Source of the DNA: Gordionus sp. m RMFG-2023
Lineage: Eukaryota > Nematomorpha > Gordioida > Chordodea > Parachordodidae
DNA: 64,000 nt
NCBI RefSeq assembly: GCF_954871325.1
Contig: NC_088775.1
Location: forward strand, 49,701,561 to 49,765,560
Direction: 5' to 3'
Below the pieces are notes generated by a model. That model made no database searches, was not told the DNA's origin, and saw only the letters and a program-made list of their open reading frames with translations. Made by a program: the position numbers and the translations under genes. This document shows positions 36,554-47,412 of this stretch, piece after piece. Every line of letters begins with the position of its first letter. The stretch's first letter is position 1.

Positions 36554-37940
36554 CATTGAATACCTAAAAATATTTTATTTTAAATTCAATAAATAAAACT
36601 TATTGATTATAAATAAAATTCGTAAATGTTGTCTTGATAAAACATATGAAAAAAATATAAAATATGGTATAGGATGCTAAAATATGATGGAGAGAGGCTT
36701 TTTTGAAAGATAATATTATATATAAAAAATTTTTATTTTATTTAATATTTTTAAGTAAAAAAAATAAATTATTAAAGAATCGAAGGATCTAATATTTAAC
36801 AAAATTATCTCGATCCCGATCCTCAATTTAATACAAATACATATATCCAGGTAAATTGTTAGAATTAGGATCGAATCCAGGATCGTCGATCCTTTGACCT
36901 CGATCCTTTAACAACTCTGCCTGTTATATATCTAGGCCTGGGTTCGAATTCAGTAAGAAGCAGAGTTTTTTTCTGAAGCCAACTAGGTCATAACGGAAAT
37001 GATTTGGGTGTTTAGACTTCCCCAGCCCAAAAAAGACAGTGTATATACTATTGAATTTTTATCATTTTTTCTCTAATTATAACAGTTCATTTTTTTTAAA
37101 AAAATATAATGACAATTTTATTTTTTATTATACTAATTAATAGATATTTAACTTTCATATAATGTCCATTTGTTATAATTTCGTTATATCGACAATTTGT
37201 AAGTTATAATAATAGTAAAAAAAATATAATATTATTAAATCACAATTATATAAAGTCATTAATTCTTGCTATTTTTTTGATTGAGATTCAAGTTCCCTTT
37301 TAGCGCTAACATTATAATAGGCAACAAAATGGCTAAAGTCTATACTATGCATAGGATGTTCAATTACGGGGTTTCGGATATTGAAAAAATAAAGCTGAGA
37401 TAATTGTATTTTACTATGTTTATGGCTAATCGTTGGCGTAGGTAGAATCCCTCTTTGGGATCCTCGGTCCAGAGATCCGTTTTTGGTTTTATATTTATAA
37501 AATATATGAAAATCCGTAGAGGTTAATAATGTTGTTAAACGGCTATTCTAAGCCTACTTAGCCTTACTTAATATTTGAGTCGTAAATTCGCATAATCGAC
37601 GTAATTGCAAAATAATAATCACTTTTTTTCAAATGTATTCCATGATTAAGTTCAACACATTTTTTTGATTTGAACTTATAAATAATATAAAGAATTTATT
37701 GAAACCTTGAACGATGCATTTACATTTATATCCTTAACTGAACTTAGACTTACTAAAGGTATTTATATTTAAAATCAAATATATAGATTTATATTTTTAG
37801 GATTAACCCTGCCTTTGTATTGTTAAAAAACTCGATTTGAGGCTTTAAAAACGGTCAATATTTTATCCAGAAATATATTATGCAAGCCTGAAGATTTCGC
37901 TTAGAGATGTCCAAACCTTTGCGTCATCTATGAGCAGAAT
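36554..37940. other. AT-rich interval, no gene recognised
   Basis: No conserved reading frame. 36785-36910 contains several GGATC/GATCC-containing segments in both orientations that could fold back on themselves. Near 37300-37560 the composition is less extreme, but stops are frequent in all frames. It may include the degraded end of the hAT pseudogene to its right. Confidence 0.5.
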
Positions 37941-39450
37941 TCGGCTTGTAATATTTTACTGTAAAAAATACTGAGTTAGCCGTTTTAAAAATTGGCTCAA
38001 ATTGAACCGTTTAACGACATTATGGCCTCCTATTTGGCTTAATATAGCGTAAAATACTTTCAATGGAGTTTTAACGAGATGCTTGCTTAATATATTCAAT
38101 AAAAATTTTAATTCAATTAGTAGATCTTGCGGATTAATATCGCTTTTTAACATATCCTATTCTATGAATAAAATATATAATTGACAACATTTTTCTTTTA
38201 ACTCTCTTAGGAGCTTATCAGCTCTAGTATATTAAATAAGAATCCAATGATCATTAAAATGCTTTAACCGCTGGAAACGTTCCTCCAACAAATTCTTCGT
38301 TTGATCTAATAATGCATTGAAAAATTTAATCTCATATTCTTTTTGAGGATCATGTATATGCGTGTCATATCTTCACGCCAAAATTGTTTTTGAACTTTCC
38401 GTCTACGAATTAACATTGAATAACCGCTCTTTTAAACTCATTTTCGATTCCTGCACAAGCTCTTTCCCTGAGTCAAAGGAAGTGTGAAAGCGTTTTTGTT
38501 AAAGCGATCTAAATTTACGTACTTTCTATAAGTGTAATGACTCTTTCCAATTCAATATTATCACTTTGCATGACCTTACTTTCAAAATTAATCTGGGGAA
38601 ATATATTAAACTAGATAAGAGCTACCAACAATATTGTTTTAATTCTTTAGCCAATGAAATGACTTCTGTGCAGCATTTGGGATCATTAGTGTTCGGACAT
38701 GTCTATTAGTGCATCCTAAATATCACCAACCTGATTTCAAATTGCCTTTACACTCCCATCTCGTTTCAGGTAACGGGTTTAACGTAAAATTATTTATATG
38801 ATCATTTAAAATTTGCCATGACTGAATCAAAACAAAAGAGAATATATATTCGTCGAACTTTAAAAAATGATATTGCGAATAATGATTAACGTGCCATGTC
38901 ATCGATTAGCAGATTTAAGCTGTGACAATCACAAGGCATAAAAAAAGCTTTCCGATTTATTTGTAATATTCGAGCTTAACCACTTTATAACATCCTCTCA
39001 TATAATATTATCGTAACCTTGTCCACGACAATTTGTTTATCTTTAATCCCAATTTTTTAGATAATGATTAAAAGGATTCTAACAGACCTGGCCATACTGG
39101 AATCGATTTTTAGAAAGCCAACATATCGCTCATTTATTTTAACGAAATATTTAAGTTATGCTTACAGTATAACTACGGCTAATTGTTTCTGGTAGGCGTA
39201 TACCTAAGTCTAATATTACGGGAAAATATATTGCGCTTTTTTAATAGCATCAACAATTTTTTTTCTACGATATTATCTCCTATCAAGTTAATAATTTCAT
39301 TTTGAATTCTATTTTCAAGGTAATAATTATGAACTTCACTTTTTTTAATTAGACGAATATGGTAAAAGAAGAATATAACAAATTTCAATAAAAAGATCAA
39401 ATTTGTTAACCAAAAAATAAGTGAAGTTTTTTTTAAACTCAAATATAAAA
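37940..39450 (-). pseudogene. ZMYM/DUF4371-type hAT transposase pseudogene
   Basis: Reading the minus strand from 39442 leftward gives, in shifting frames, the expected order of blocks for a ZMYM-like hAT transposase: RIQNEIINLIGDNIVEKKLL (39179-39442), then a CRGQGYDN motif, RAFF-like MPCDCHSLNLLIDDMA (about 38900-38950), TRWE-like and VSFF-like pieces (38750-38880), and DINPQDLLIELKFLLNILS (37956-38153). GQGYDN and PC-HSLNL are strongly conserved in this family. At least ten stops and frameshifts separate them. No terminal repeats or TSD identified. The family is related to, but clearly different from, hAT-1. Confidence 0.7.
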
Positions 39451-39625
39451 ATTTTATAATACATATGGCTCTTTTTTCAAAATTTATACATAAATATTTT
39501 ACAAAAAAAAGGAATAATGTCTTGTTTTATGTAGTATATACAAAAATATTCCTATTTTGCTAAAAAGAAATGACTCCTAAATTGTCTAATTTAAGCGGCA
39601 TGGGGAGGCTGCCCCCCCCACCATC

Positions 39626-39717
39626 TACACGTTCCTAGTCTGGTGTAGAGTCTAATATTATGGAAAAATATATTGCGTTTTGACAACATTTTCCTACGAT
39701 TTATATCCTCCAGGTGC
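39626..39717 (-). pseudogene. Second fragment of the same hAT family
   Basis: This segment repeats part of 39190-39290 with substitutions and small gaps (shared AGTCTAATATTA, AAAATATATTGCG, CTACGAT..TAT). It is directly joined to the Ty3-2 3' LTR at 39718, so the retroelement probably inserted into another hAT copy of this family whose other half is not evident. Confidence 0.5.
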
Positions 39718-40060
39718 TGAAACCCTTACTTATCACCCTTTATACTCTGCAATACCCAAACTTTTATCGAAGAGAGATCTTTTTATTTCTAACAAAAATT
39801 TACAATCTATTTATTAAGAAAATCATTTCAAAATTTATATATATATCAATGTAATCATAATTTCCAATTTTTATAATTTTTAAGAATTTAAGAATAATCA
39901 TCAAAAATTTTAATCATGGCGTTCTTTACAATTGTGTTTTAAAAAAAATATATAAAAACGTCACGTGTTATTCAAATTTAATTACTATCCAATCAACCTT
40001 ATTTGAATCGGTTGATTGGCATTACATAATTAATATATTAATATATATAAAAATATGACA
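39718..40060 (-). mobile_element. Ty3-2 LTR (probable 3' LTR)
   Basis: Starts TGAAACCC and ends ATATGACA, and is homologous throughout (GCAATACCCAAACTTTTATC, CATCAAAAATTTTAATCATG, AATCGGTTGATTGGCATTAC) to the LTR at 51992-52337. On the minus strand it is preceded by GGGGTGGCA, a plausible polypurine tract (40061-40069), which is where a 3' LTR should have one. The outer flanks of the two LTRs (GGTGC and ATTAT) are not a target duplication, so the pairing is inferred. Confidence 0.65.
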
Positions 40061-40189
40061 TGCCACCCCATTATGGGCCAATGGCATGCCTATCAAAAAA
40101 AAATATTTATCGTTGCTAAATGCTATAATTTAGCACAAACAAAAACTATATTATACTAAGTCAAACTGACATTTATGTGTATAAAATCC

Positions 40190-40711
40190 TTAAGCAGACA
40201 TGGGATTTTCCCAGCGTTCGTCCTCATCATTCCCGTTTCCAAAGAAAAGGTTCGTGGTAGGATTGTGAGCGCTAGTCGTTATGGTAGCCATCGCTCGCTG
40301 CAATACATCTCTCATCTCCGGCACCCCATTCCTTCGAGTTTTGCTTGTATCGCTAATCGGCAGTGACAACATAGGCCCCCGATTGTTGGTACCCTGCACC
40401 CATTTTGTAGAGGACGTCGGTTGATTCATCTCACCGTCGCGAGCTTCCCTTTTGCGAGCTCCATTAGCGCCCATCATTGAGTCGTTGGCCAGGGCTCGCA
40501 GGGGTACACGGGCTCCTTTTGGGTGCATCGAATACTGGTGACGTAGATGCCCATCGGCTTGGCAGTTGTAACATCGTTTCTTTCTCTCTCCCTGGAACGG
40601 AGGTTGATGTCCCAGCACTTCCCCCAACGACATTCCATTGTTCTTCCGAATTAACGTAACCTTTAAATAAAATTCTCCCATATCTACCAGTTTGGACGTG
40701 GTGTCCATCAA
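40190..40711 (-). CDS. Zinc-knuckle (Gag/ORF1-like) reading frame
   Basis: A 173-codon frame whose GC content is clearly higher than its neighbours. Residues near 46-60 contain CYNCQADGHLRHQY, a CX2CX4HX4-type zinc knuckle in which the last Cys is replaced by Tyr; such knuckles bind nucleic acid in Gag or LINE ORF1 proteins. The C-terminal half is Asn/Thr/Ser-rich and low in structure. It lies between the probable 3' LTR of Ty3-2 and Ty3-1, in the Ty3-2 orientation. Either it is a fragment of another retroelement that landed there or an extra downstream frame of Ty3-2. The N-terminus may be truncated. Confidence 0.4.
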   Translation of the reverse strand: MMDTTSKLVDMGEFYLKVTLIRKNNGMSLGEVLGHQPPFQGERKKRCYNCQADGHLRHQYSMHPKGARVPLRALANDSMMGANGARKREARDGEMNQPTSSTKWVQGTNNRGPMLSLPISDTSKTRRNGVPEMRDVLQRAMATITTSAHNPTTNLFFGNGNDEDERWENPMSA

Positions 40712-40740
40712 GTAGTGTTACAATTATTTATATAAAAAAA

Positions 40741-40865
40741 AATTACAAGTTATGAAAAATTCGTATTTTCTCTTTTAAAATTTATAAAAAAAATTACAAG
40801 TTAAGAAAAATTCGTATTTTCTCTTTTAAAATTTATAAAAAAAATTACAAGTTAAAAAAAATGAT
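40741..40865 (+). repeat. Short tandem repeat, ~60-base unit
   Basis: About two and a third copies of a unit containing TTACAAGTTAWGAAAAATTC and TTCTCTTTTAAAATTTAT. It separates the zinc-knuckle frame from the insertion point of Ty3-1 and has no coding potential. Confidence 0.7.
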
Positions 40866-41220
40866 TATTTATGCATTTCGTTTGTTGTTTTTACAATTTA
40901 ATAAATTATTTTTTTAAAAAAAACAAGAACCGCAACCTTAACCAGGAGACTCCATAAAAATTTTTTTTTTTAGTACATAAACATGTGCATGGTCAAAATT
41001 CAGCACCATGACATCTTTTACCAACTTTTACCGTTTTTCGTCTCCCCTTGCGGCTCTGCAATAAAAACAACTTAAAAATATAATTTAAAGAGGGGGAAAA
41101 AGGAAAAAAAATAAAACAGCACAACCCATGTATGGTACCATCCCACATTTCCAAAATATCTCTTTCATTCTCCTTTTCTTCTTGCGGCTTGGCCAAGATC
41201 AAAGCATACCACAAGGATAT

Positions 41221-41519
41221 TGTTGCATGTGCGCTTTTGTACGCTATTATTTTATTACTTATATTTAAAATGTCAGTTACACTTAATAATATATTATTGT
41301 ATTTTTATATACGAAGTCTTTAGCCACAATATATTTTACCATAAATTATATATTACGATATATATATATTGAGATTTGGTTAAAATACATACAATAAAAT
41401 AATCACTTTCTTTTCATATATTTTAATACAATAACTCAATTCGATTATAATAAATTATTCTGGATTAATACTTCCTAATAAAGTTATTCTAAATTGAACA
41501 CTACCATATTTGTTCAATA
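41221..41519 (+). repeat. Ty3-1 5' LTR
   Basis: Runs from TGTTGCATG to TTCAATA. TSD GATAT lies immediately to the left. Its last base A is followed by TGGTGGAGGATAG, the putative tRNA primer site; together these form the ATG that opens the gag frame. Confidence 0.9.
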
Positions 41520-41851
41520 TGGTGGAGGATAGTAATAATAACATAAAAGTCTTACTCAAAACCCTTGATCTAAAATTTATTGCCGAAAACATAACTGATG
41601 AACCTACTAAGAAGTATAAACTGTTCGAGACAATAAATAAAGATTTGGCGGTGAGTATAATGGATTCGATTGATAATTTATCTTATGAACAAAAGAAGGA
41701 TTTAATTCAAAAAAAGGTAGAAAAGATCAAAATTACACGTATAATGGAAGTTTTTAGTACTAAACCAGATAGATTAGAGTCATCCAGAGAATATCTGGAT
41801 AGGCTGAAGGTGTGCGGATCTGGCCTTAATTCAGAATTGATAGCAGTTTAA
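41519..41851 (+). pseudogene. gag: Ty3-1 Gag, N-terminal part
   Basis: A frame of 110 codons opening with the ATG at 41519-41521. Helix-rich and acidic/lysine-rich (KTLDLKFIAENITDEPTKKY near the start, YEQKKDLIQKKVEKIK in the middle), as expected for a capsid N-terminus; there is no signal peptide. Gag forms the particle that houses reverse transcription. The frame ends at 41849-41851, and similarity in character continues in a different frame from about 41850, so a frameshift has split Gag. The start codon lies exactly on the LTR/primer-site junction with no leader. Confidence 0.6.
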
Positions 41852-41865
41852 TTCAAAAAACAAGA

Positions 41866-42429
41866 TTGATAGAAGAAAACACAACAGACTTGATTATCAT
41901 TGAGGAGATTGTTGTCAAATGTCAATCATTGGAGATTAATAATAAAAAGTCCTTCATTGAAAGAGATACATGGAGAAAAGATGACAGATATGGTGCACAA
42001 TGCTATACGACATGGAATGAAAACAAGCATAATGGTAGGACCTACAAAAACAACAACTACAACGATAACAACAACAACAATTACAAAAAACAAGAAATTA
42101 TACAAACGCCATATAATTTGAGGCCAAGGAATAAGATAAATTTTATTAATGATTTTATGATTAATATGCAACTTAATAATCTTAATTTTTCTTTTTTGAT
42201 AGATACGGGTTCTCCAGTGACATCCTTGCCCATTAAAGATTTTGAAAAATTGGAGAATTTTGAAGAAATTGAGTTGGATTGTTCTAAAAAATTATTCTCT
42301 TATGAGGGTTCTCCTATCACAGTCGTTGATCAGGTCTCGAATATTAAGGTTAAATATTTGAATACAATTAAATATTTAAATTTTTATATATTGGATGGGG
42401 AGGGACCACCTCTATGTGGTCAAGACTAG
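41866..42429 (+). pseudogene. Ty3-1 Gag C-terminus and protease
   Basis: A 187-codon frame. The first ~50 residues look like Gag C-terminus (IIIEEIVVKCQSLE). A tract of Asn, Tyr, Lys and Arg follows (about residues 57-75) where a zinc knuckle would be expected; none is visible. The protease follows, with the catalytic triplet in FLIDTGSPVTSLP at about residue 110. It would cleave the polyprotein. The frame stops at 42427-42429 before the linker to reverse transcriptase. Confidence 0.7.
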
Positions 42430-42599
42430 ATTAAAGAATTTGACATAATCAAATTCAACATTGATGTAAACACTATTATAAATAATGAGATAGGAGATAG
42501 AGTGAATTTTTTAACTTTTGACAATACTTTCAAAGATACTGATAAATTTTATAAAAAAATTTATGTCATTCAATTGTTATTTACTAAAAAAGGGTATTT

Positions 42600-43987
42600 T
42601 GAAGAGAGTTGTGACGTCAACTAATTAAGAAATTTGACTGTGTTTTTAATGATAGAATTGGGAAAGTTAAGAATTTGGAAATAGACATTTTATTAAAAAA
42701 TAACTTTAAGTCAGTGCCCTTTGAGTTAGAAGAAGAATTAGAAAACACTAGAACAATGGCGACAGCAGGGAGTAATTAAGCCTGTCAGGTATTCACAATG
42801 GGCCACTCCATTAGTGTTAGTTAAAAAAAAGATAATACGTTGAGAGTTTGTGCTGACTTTAGAGTTACTGTAAACCCACAATTAGAAAGGTTCGAATATC
42901 TGCTTCCAAGGATTAATGACATAATTGCTAAAGTATGGAAAGTTTTTTCCAAAGATATATTTCTCATCGACGTATCTGCAGATTCCTGTATCTAAAGAAA
43001 CTTCCAAATTTTTGACCGTCTCCACACACAAGGGTCTTTTTCAATTTAATAGACTACCTTTTAAGCTTACAGTATCGACTGCGTATTTCCAGAAGACTAT
43101 GGACGAAATATTTGCTGATATTAAGGGGGTCATTTATTATTTAGATGATTTATTAATTTTTGGTAAGGATAAGTTAGACCATTTTTATAAATTAAAAAGA
43201 GTGTTTGAAAGAATGTTGGAGTTTGGGCTGATTGGAAATGTTAAAAAAAGTGAATTTTGCAAAGAGAGTATTAAGTATTTAGGTTATTTGATAAGTGACA
43301 AAGGTATACAGCCAATTAAAGAAAAGATTGATCCTATAAGTACCATGACTGAACCTAATAGTAAGGAAGAATTGCATTCGTGGTTGGGTCTGATGAATTA
43401 TTATTCAAGGTTCATTGAAGGTTTTTCTAAATTGGCATCTAATTTATATGAACTGCTTAAAAAGGGTAAAAATTTTTATTGGGGAATTAAGGAAAAATTT
43501 GATGAGATTAGAGAAAGATTGTGCAATGCACCAATTCTTGCACATTATGACAGAAGTAAAAACTTATTTATTTCTACTGATGCTTCTAATAAAGGTATGG
43601 GTGCTGTTTTATTTCATGTTGAAGAGGATGGTCTTGAAAGGCCTATTGAGTTTATGTCAAAAGCCTGGACGGGTGCTGAGAAAAGATATTCAATTATTGA
43701 GAAAGAAGGTTTTTCGGTTGTTGTGGCTGTTAAGAAATGGAGGGAATATATAGTAGGGAGAAATTTTTATAATTTTTACGGATCATAAACCTCTAGTTAA
43801 TTTGTTTGGAACAGATCCGGTTAAACTTTACAATATGTCGCCAAGGCTACAGAAATGGGCTTTTTGTTTAGCCGGGTTTGATTGTGACATTAATTACAGG
43901 AGGGGTAAAGATCAATTTATTGCTGATGGTTTATCTAGGTTAATAAAGGAAGATGTTATTTGTTTTTTAATATTGATAATGATTTAA
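42600..43987 (+). pseudogene. pol: Ty3-1 reverse transcriptase and RNase H
   Basis: Reverse transcriptase copies the RNA into DNA and RNase H removes the template. The N-terminal part (about 42600-42925) is broken by frameshifts, but VCADFRVTVNP is clear. The main frame 42925-43788 has FNRLPFKLT, the catalytic IYYLDDLLIFG (YLDD instead of the commoner YIDD/YVDD), KYLGYLISDKG and the start of RNase H (FISTDASNKGMGAVLF with the first catalytic Asp, then SIIEKEGF). A frameshift near 43775 moves the rest of RNase H to 43802-43987, ending in the connection motif FIADGLSRL. Order and spacing fit Ty3/Gypsy. Confidence 0.88.
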
Positions 43988-45054
43988 GTGACCAGAGAAT
44001 TTTGAATAATTTAGATATGATAAGAAGAGAGACTGTTGAAGATTTAGAACTTATCAAAGTTAAACAATTTATTTTGAATGAAGTGGGAGATTTCACACAG
44101 ATTAAAGTATATATGGAGCTAGGTAAGTTGTTGTTTATTAAAAATGATTGTATTTTTAAGGGAGAGCAGATTGTTATTCCCCAATCGCTAAGAAAAGAGA
44201 TTCTAAATGTTCTTCATGAGGGACATATAGGTTTGTCTAGGATGATGGATATTATGGAAAGATATTTTTGGTGGCCCGGGGTTAAAAGAGACATCAAGGA
44301 AATGGTTTTTAGGTGTAATATGTGTATGGTAAATGCTCCAAAATTACCAAAGGTTAGAAATAATCATTGGGTAGATCCGAGCAGACCCTGGTATCGTATA
44401 TTTATTGATTTTTTTGGACCCATTAAGAATTATTATGGATTAGTAATAATTGATGGATACTCTCGATGGCTTGAGATTATCAAAGTTAAAAATATTACTA
44501 CTAAGACCACTATCATGGTATTAAATAATATTTTTTCTAGATTTGGTTACCCTGTAGAGTTGGTTTCTGATAATGGACCAGCTTTTAGGTCGTATGATTT
44601 TAAAAATTTTTTATTAAAAAAGGGTATAACACATATATTTACTCCTGCATACCATCCGTCTTCAAATGGTATTGCTGAAAGAGCGGTACGCTCAGCTAAG
44701 GATATGATTTATAAATTAGGTGGATGGGATGATAGGTTATTGGAAGAGATGTTATTGAATTATCGCAATACCACTCATTCGACAACCAAAGATTCACCTG
44801 TGTTTAGATTATTTGGCAGGGAACTAAGATGGAGATAAAGTTTTTTGAAGGACAGTGACTGTGATTTGCTACCTAAAATTAAAAGAATAAAGTTTAGAGA
44901 ATTAACAATTGACAATTCTGTTTTTTTCAAAATGGGCTCCAATCAAGAATGGCGTGTGGGGATTGTCATTGGGAGAATTAGTAACGTCATTTGGGAAATT
45001 CAGGTAGATGATAAGTTTTTCTTTGTTCATATTGATCACATTAGAAATTATTAA
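43960..45054 (+). pseudogene. pol: Ty3-1 integrase
   Basis: Integrase inserts the cDNA. The N-terminal HHCC zinc finger is visible (HEGHIGLSRM ... CNMCMV). Catalytic core residues: Asp in FIDFFGP, Asp in VSDNGPAF, Glu in GIAERAVRSAK, giving the DDE triad. LNYRNTTHSTT lies near the end of the core. A stop at 44836 and a short gap separate the C-terminal part (44845-45054), which continues in another frame (NSVFFKMG, VHIDHIRNY). The domain is close to full length and is the best preserved part of the element. Confidence 0.88.
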
Positions 45055-45144
45055 TAGGAATATATTGCATTATATTTTTACTTTTATATTGTTGGTTACA
45101 AATATATCTTTCCTAGTTGTGATAATTTTGATGAATAAGTTACA

Positions 45145-45420
45145 TTGTTAATAATGACAATAATTCCCCTTCCCAATTGTAATTGTTTATTATATTCCAA
45201 AAAAAGGAAATAATGACAATAATTCCCCTTCCCAATTGTAATTGTTTATTATATTCCAAAAAAAGGAAATAATGACAATAATTCCCTTCCCAATTATAAT
45301 TGTTTGTTATATTCCAAAAAAAAGAAATAATGACAATAATTCCCTTCCCAATTGTAATTGTTTATTATATTCCAAAAGAAAAAAAGAAATAATGACAATA
45401 ATTTCCCTTCCCAATTGTAG
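45145..45420 (+). repeat. Tandem repeat in the Ty3-1 3' untranslated region
   Basis: About five copies of a ~60-base unit (AATAATGACAATAATTCCC ... TTCCCAATTGTAATTG ... ATATTCCAAAA) between the integrase stop and the 3' LTR. The remaining sequence up to 45889 is AT-rich without a gene. Confidence 0.85.
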
Positions 45421-45901
45421 TTCCTACTATTTCCATATATATATGAATTGTTATTCCTTGTTAATCTTAATGTAAGTATAGGGTATTATTTTGATATCAT
45501 TATTGTAACATTTTGGTTCTCTATTATAATACGTTTTTTTTTTATATTTTCTTTTCATCATCATCTCCAAATTTTTATCATGTATTTTAATGATTGTTTT
45601 TTTTGTTTAAATAATTTTCTTCATTATATTAATGCAAATATATTTATTGTTTATTGGCCACCTATAGTGTGAATTGTACCTATCGATAGTGTAATTTATA
45701 CCTTTTGTAAGGGTAATTACATAAAAAACTATCATGTACAACTATGGTGCCAATTCCCCTTTATACATATATTTTCATTCTTAAAAATAAATTACCTCTC
45801 GCATGCTAAACGAGTTCTATCCTTCCCCATTTTTTTTGTACCATGTTGTGTTTTCAAGACTTTAATTTTTTTTTTATATATTTTTTTTTGGAGGGAGTGC
45901 A

Positions 45902-46193
45902 TGTTGCATGTGCGCTTTTGTACGCTATTATTTTATTACTTATATTTAAAATTCTACACTTAATAATATATTGTATTTTTATATACGAAGCCTTTAGACA
46001 CAATTTATTTTACCATAAATTATATATTACGATATATATATATTGAGATTTGGTTAAAATACATACAATAAAATAATCACTTTCTTTTCATATATTTTAA
46101 TACAATCACTCAATTCGATTATAAAAAATTATTCTGGATTAATACTTTCTAATAAAGTTATTCTAAATTGAACACTACCATATTTGTTCAATA
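45902..46193 (+). repeat. Ty3-1 3' LTR
   Basis: Matches the 5' LTR from TGTTGCATG to TTCAATA with scattered substitutions and two small gaps. GGAGGGAG (45890-45897) just upstream is the likely polypurine tract. The TSD GATAT at 46194-46198 is at the same time the first five bases of the hAT target GATATAAT. Confidence 0.9.
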
Positions 46194-46201
46194 GATATAA
46201 T

Positions 46202-46955
46202 CAGGGATTCAAATCGAAACGAATATAGGTTCGGTTCAGGTTCAGGTTCGGATAAAAATAACGGTTCAAGGTTCAGGTTCGGTTCGTAAAAAATTAAAAT
46301 ATCGGTTCGGTTCGAACCTCTAAAGTTTGAACACTTTTGTATTCAAACCTACATTCGAATTATGTACAGGGAAAATATTTTTTTATTTTATCATTAATTT
46401 AAAAAACACATGTATAAAACCTTCATTTTTATTTATGCACATTATAAAATAATATTTAATTTATAAATATAAAAATAAATATCAATGTTTAATTTTAATA
46501 TGAACAATATTTTACTTTTTTTTACTTAAATTTTTTTTTATTAAGCCTCACAATTAATATATTTTCAAAATTCGTCTCACTCAAATTACATCTATAAGGA
46601 GATAGTATAAATTTAATTGTTGAAAAACATCTTTCCACACTAACTTGGGTAGCCGGCACTGCCAATATGATATCAGATTTGATATTTCATTTATAAATAT
46701 TTTGGATTTAATTTTTCTCTAGACATTATAATTTATAAGCTTGAAATATTTAAAAAATGTTGTAAAATGACAATATACTAAAGTTTATAAAAATTAGGAC
46801 CATTATTTTCTAAGAATATCATGAGGCTCGAACTGATTCAGAGGCATTTTAGCGGTTCGGTTCAGGTTCAGCTAGAATTTTTTAGCGGTTTAGGTTCGGT
46901 TAAGGTTTGATAAAAATATCGGTTTTAGCAGTTTCGGTTCAGGTTCTGATCCCAG
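46202..46955. mobile_element. hAT derivative abutting Ty3-1
   Basis: Ends CAGGGATTC and GATCCCAG, exact 8-bp TSD GATATAAT at 46194-46201 and 46956-46963. Length 754. The outer parts are runs of GGTTCAGGTTCGG-like repeats (46225-46320 and 46850-46950). The middle carries the C-terminal piece of a hAT transposase on the minus strand. It is an internally deleted, non-autonomous hAT. Confidence 0.88.
46540..46686 (-). pseudogene. hAT transposase C-terminal dimerisation fragment
   Basis: Forty-nine codons on the minus strand, following an in-frame stop, encode ILAVPATQVSVERCFST and then ILSPYRCNLSETNFENIL. This is the typical hAT dimerisation block (the family motif is close to 'PATSVPSERVFS...RSRL'). 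It shows that the surrounding 754-base element derives from a protein-coding hAT by loss of most of the gene. No start, catalytic region or zinc finger remains. Confidence 0.75.
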
Positions 46956-47040
46956 GATATAATAAAAAGAGAAAAAATCACAAATTTTACCACAAATTTT
47001 ATCGCCGAAACAACAATTAAAATTTTCTCCTTTTACATGA

Positions 47041-47318
47041 CCCGGCCAAAGATAAGAATACATTATACACCAACTCTTCAATCTAAACTTTTATTTATTA
47101 CGAAACAAAAATTACAATTTTTCTCCTTTCTAAACACCCGGCCAAAGATAATAGTTCTTTATACACCAACTCTTCAATCTAAACTTTTATTTATTACGAA
47201 ACAAAAATTACAATTTTTCTCCTTTCTAAACACCCGGCCAAAGATAATAGTTCATTATACACCAACTCTTCAATATAAACTTTTATTTATTACAAAACAA
47301 CTGGGAAAATAAATTAAT
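47041..47318 (+). repeat. 96-base tandem repeat, about three copies
   Basis: Units start CCCGGCCAAAGATAA at 47041, 47137 and 47233, a period of exactly 96, with few differences. A plus-strand open frame of 91 codons runs through because 96 is a multiple of three; it is not a gene. The repeat lies in the 3' part of Ty3-2 between the MED10-like frame and the inserted hAT. Near 47282 the minus strand has AATAAA, a possible poly(A) signal. Confidence 0.85.
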
Positions 47319-47412
47319 ACAAGGCATTATATACCACTAATATACTTTTTCCATAATAAAGACAGAAAGAATACAAATGTTTAACACAACTCTTATCGGC
47401 AAAACTCAATTC

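Larger units (their letters stand above)
41221..46193 (+). mobile_element. Ty3/Gypsy element Ty3-1 (complete, decayed)
   Basis: Two LTRs, 41221-41519 (299 bases) and 45902-46193 (292 bases), both TGTTGCATGTGCGC ... TTGTTCAATA, flanked by the 5-bp TSD GATAT at 41216-41220 and 46194-46198. The primer-binding site starts TGGTGGAGG directly after the 5' LTR, and GGAGGGAG just before the 3' LTR is a likely polypurine tract. Order gag, protease, reverse transcriptase, RNase H, integrase identifies Ty3/Gypsy. LTRs differ by substitutions and small gaps, and the genes carry several frameshifts, so the copy is old and inactive. It inserted into the 3' part of Ty3-2. Confidence 0.92.

Noticed and set aside
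41926-42171. Minus-strand 81-codon frame
   Set aside because: Reverse shadow of the Asn/Tyr-rich Gag tract of Ty3-1, in which AAC repeats read as Val-rich runs on the other strand.
47037-47312. Protein with three identical 32-residue repeats
   Set aside because: It is the translation of a 96-base tandem repeat; the frame is open only because 96 is divisible by three and the unit has no stop in that frame.
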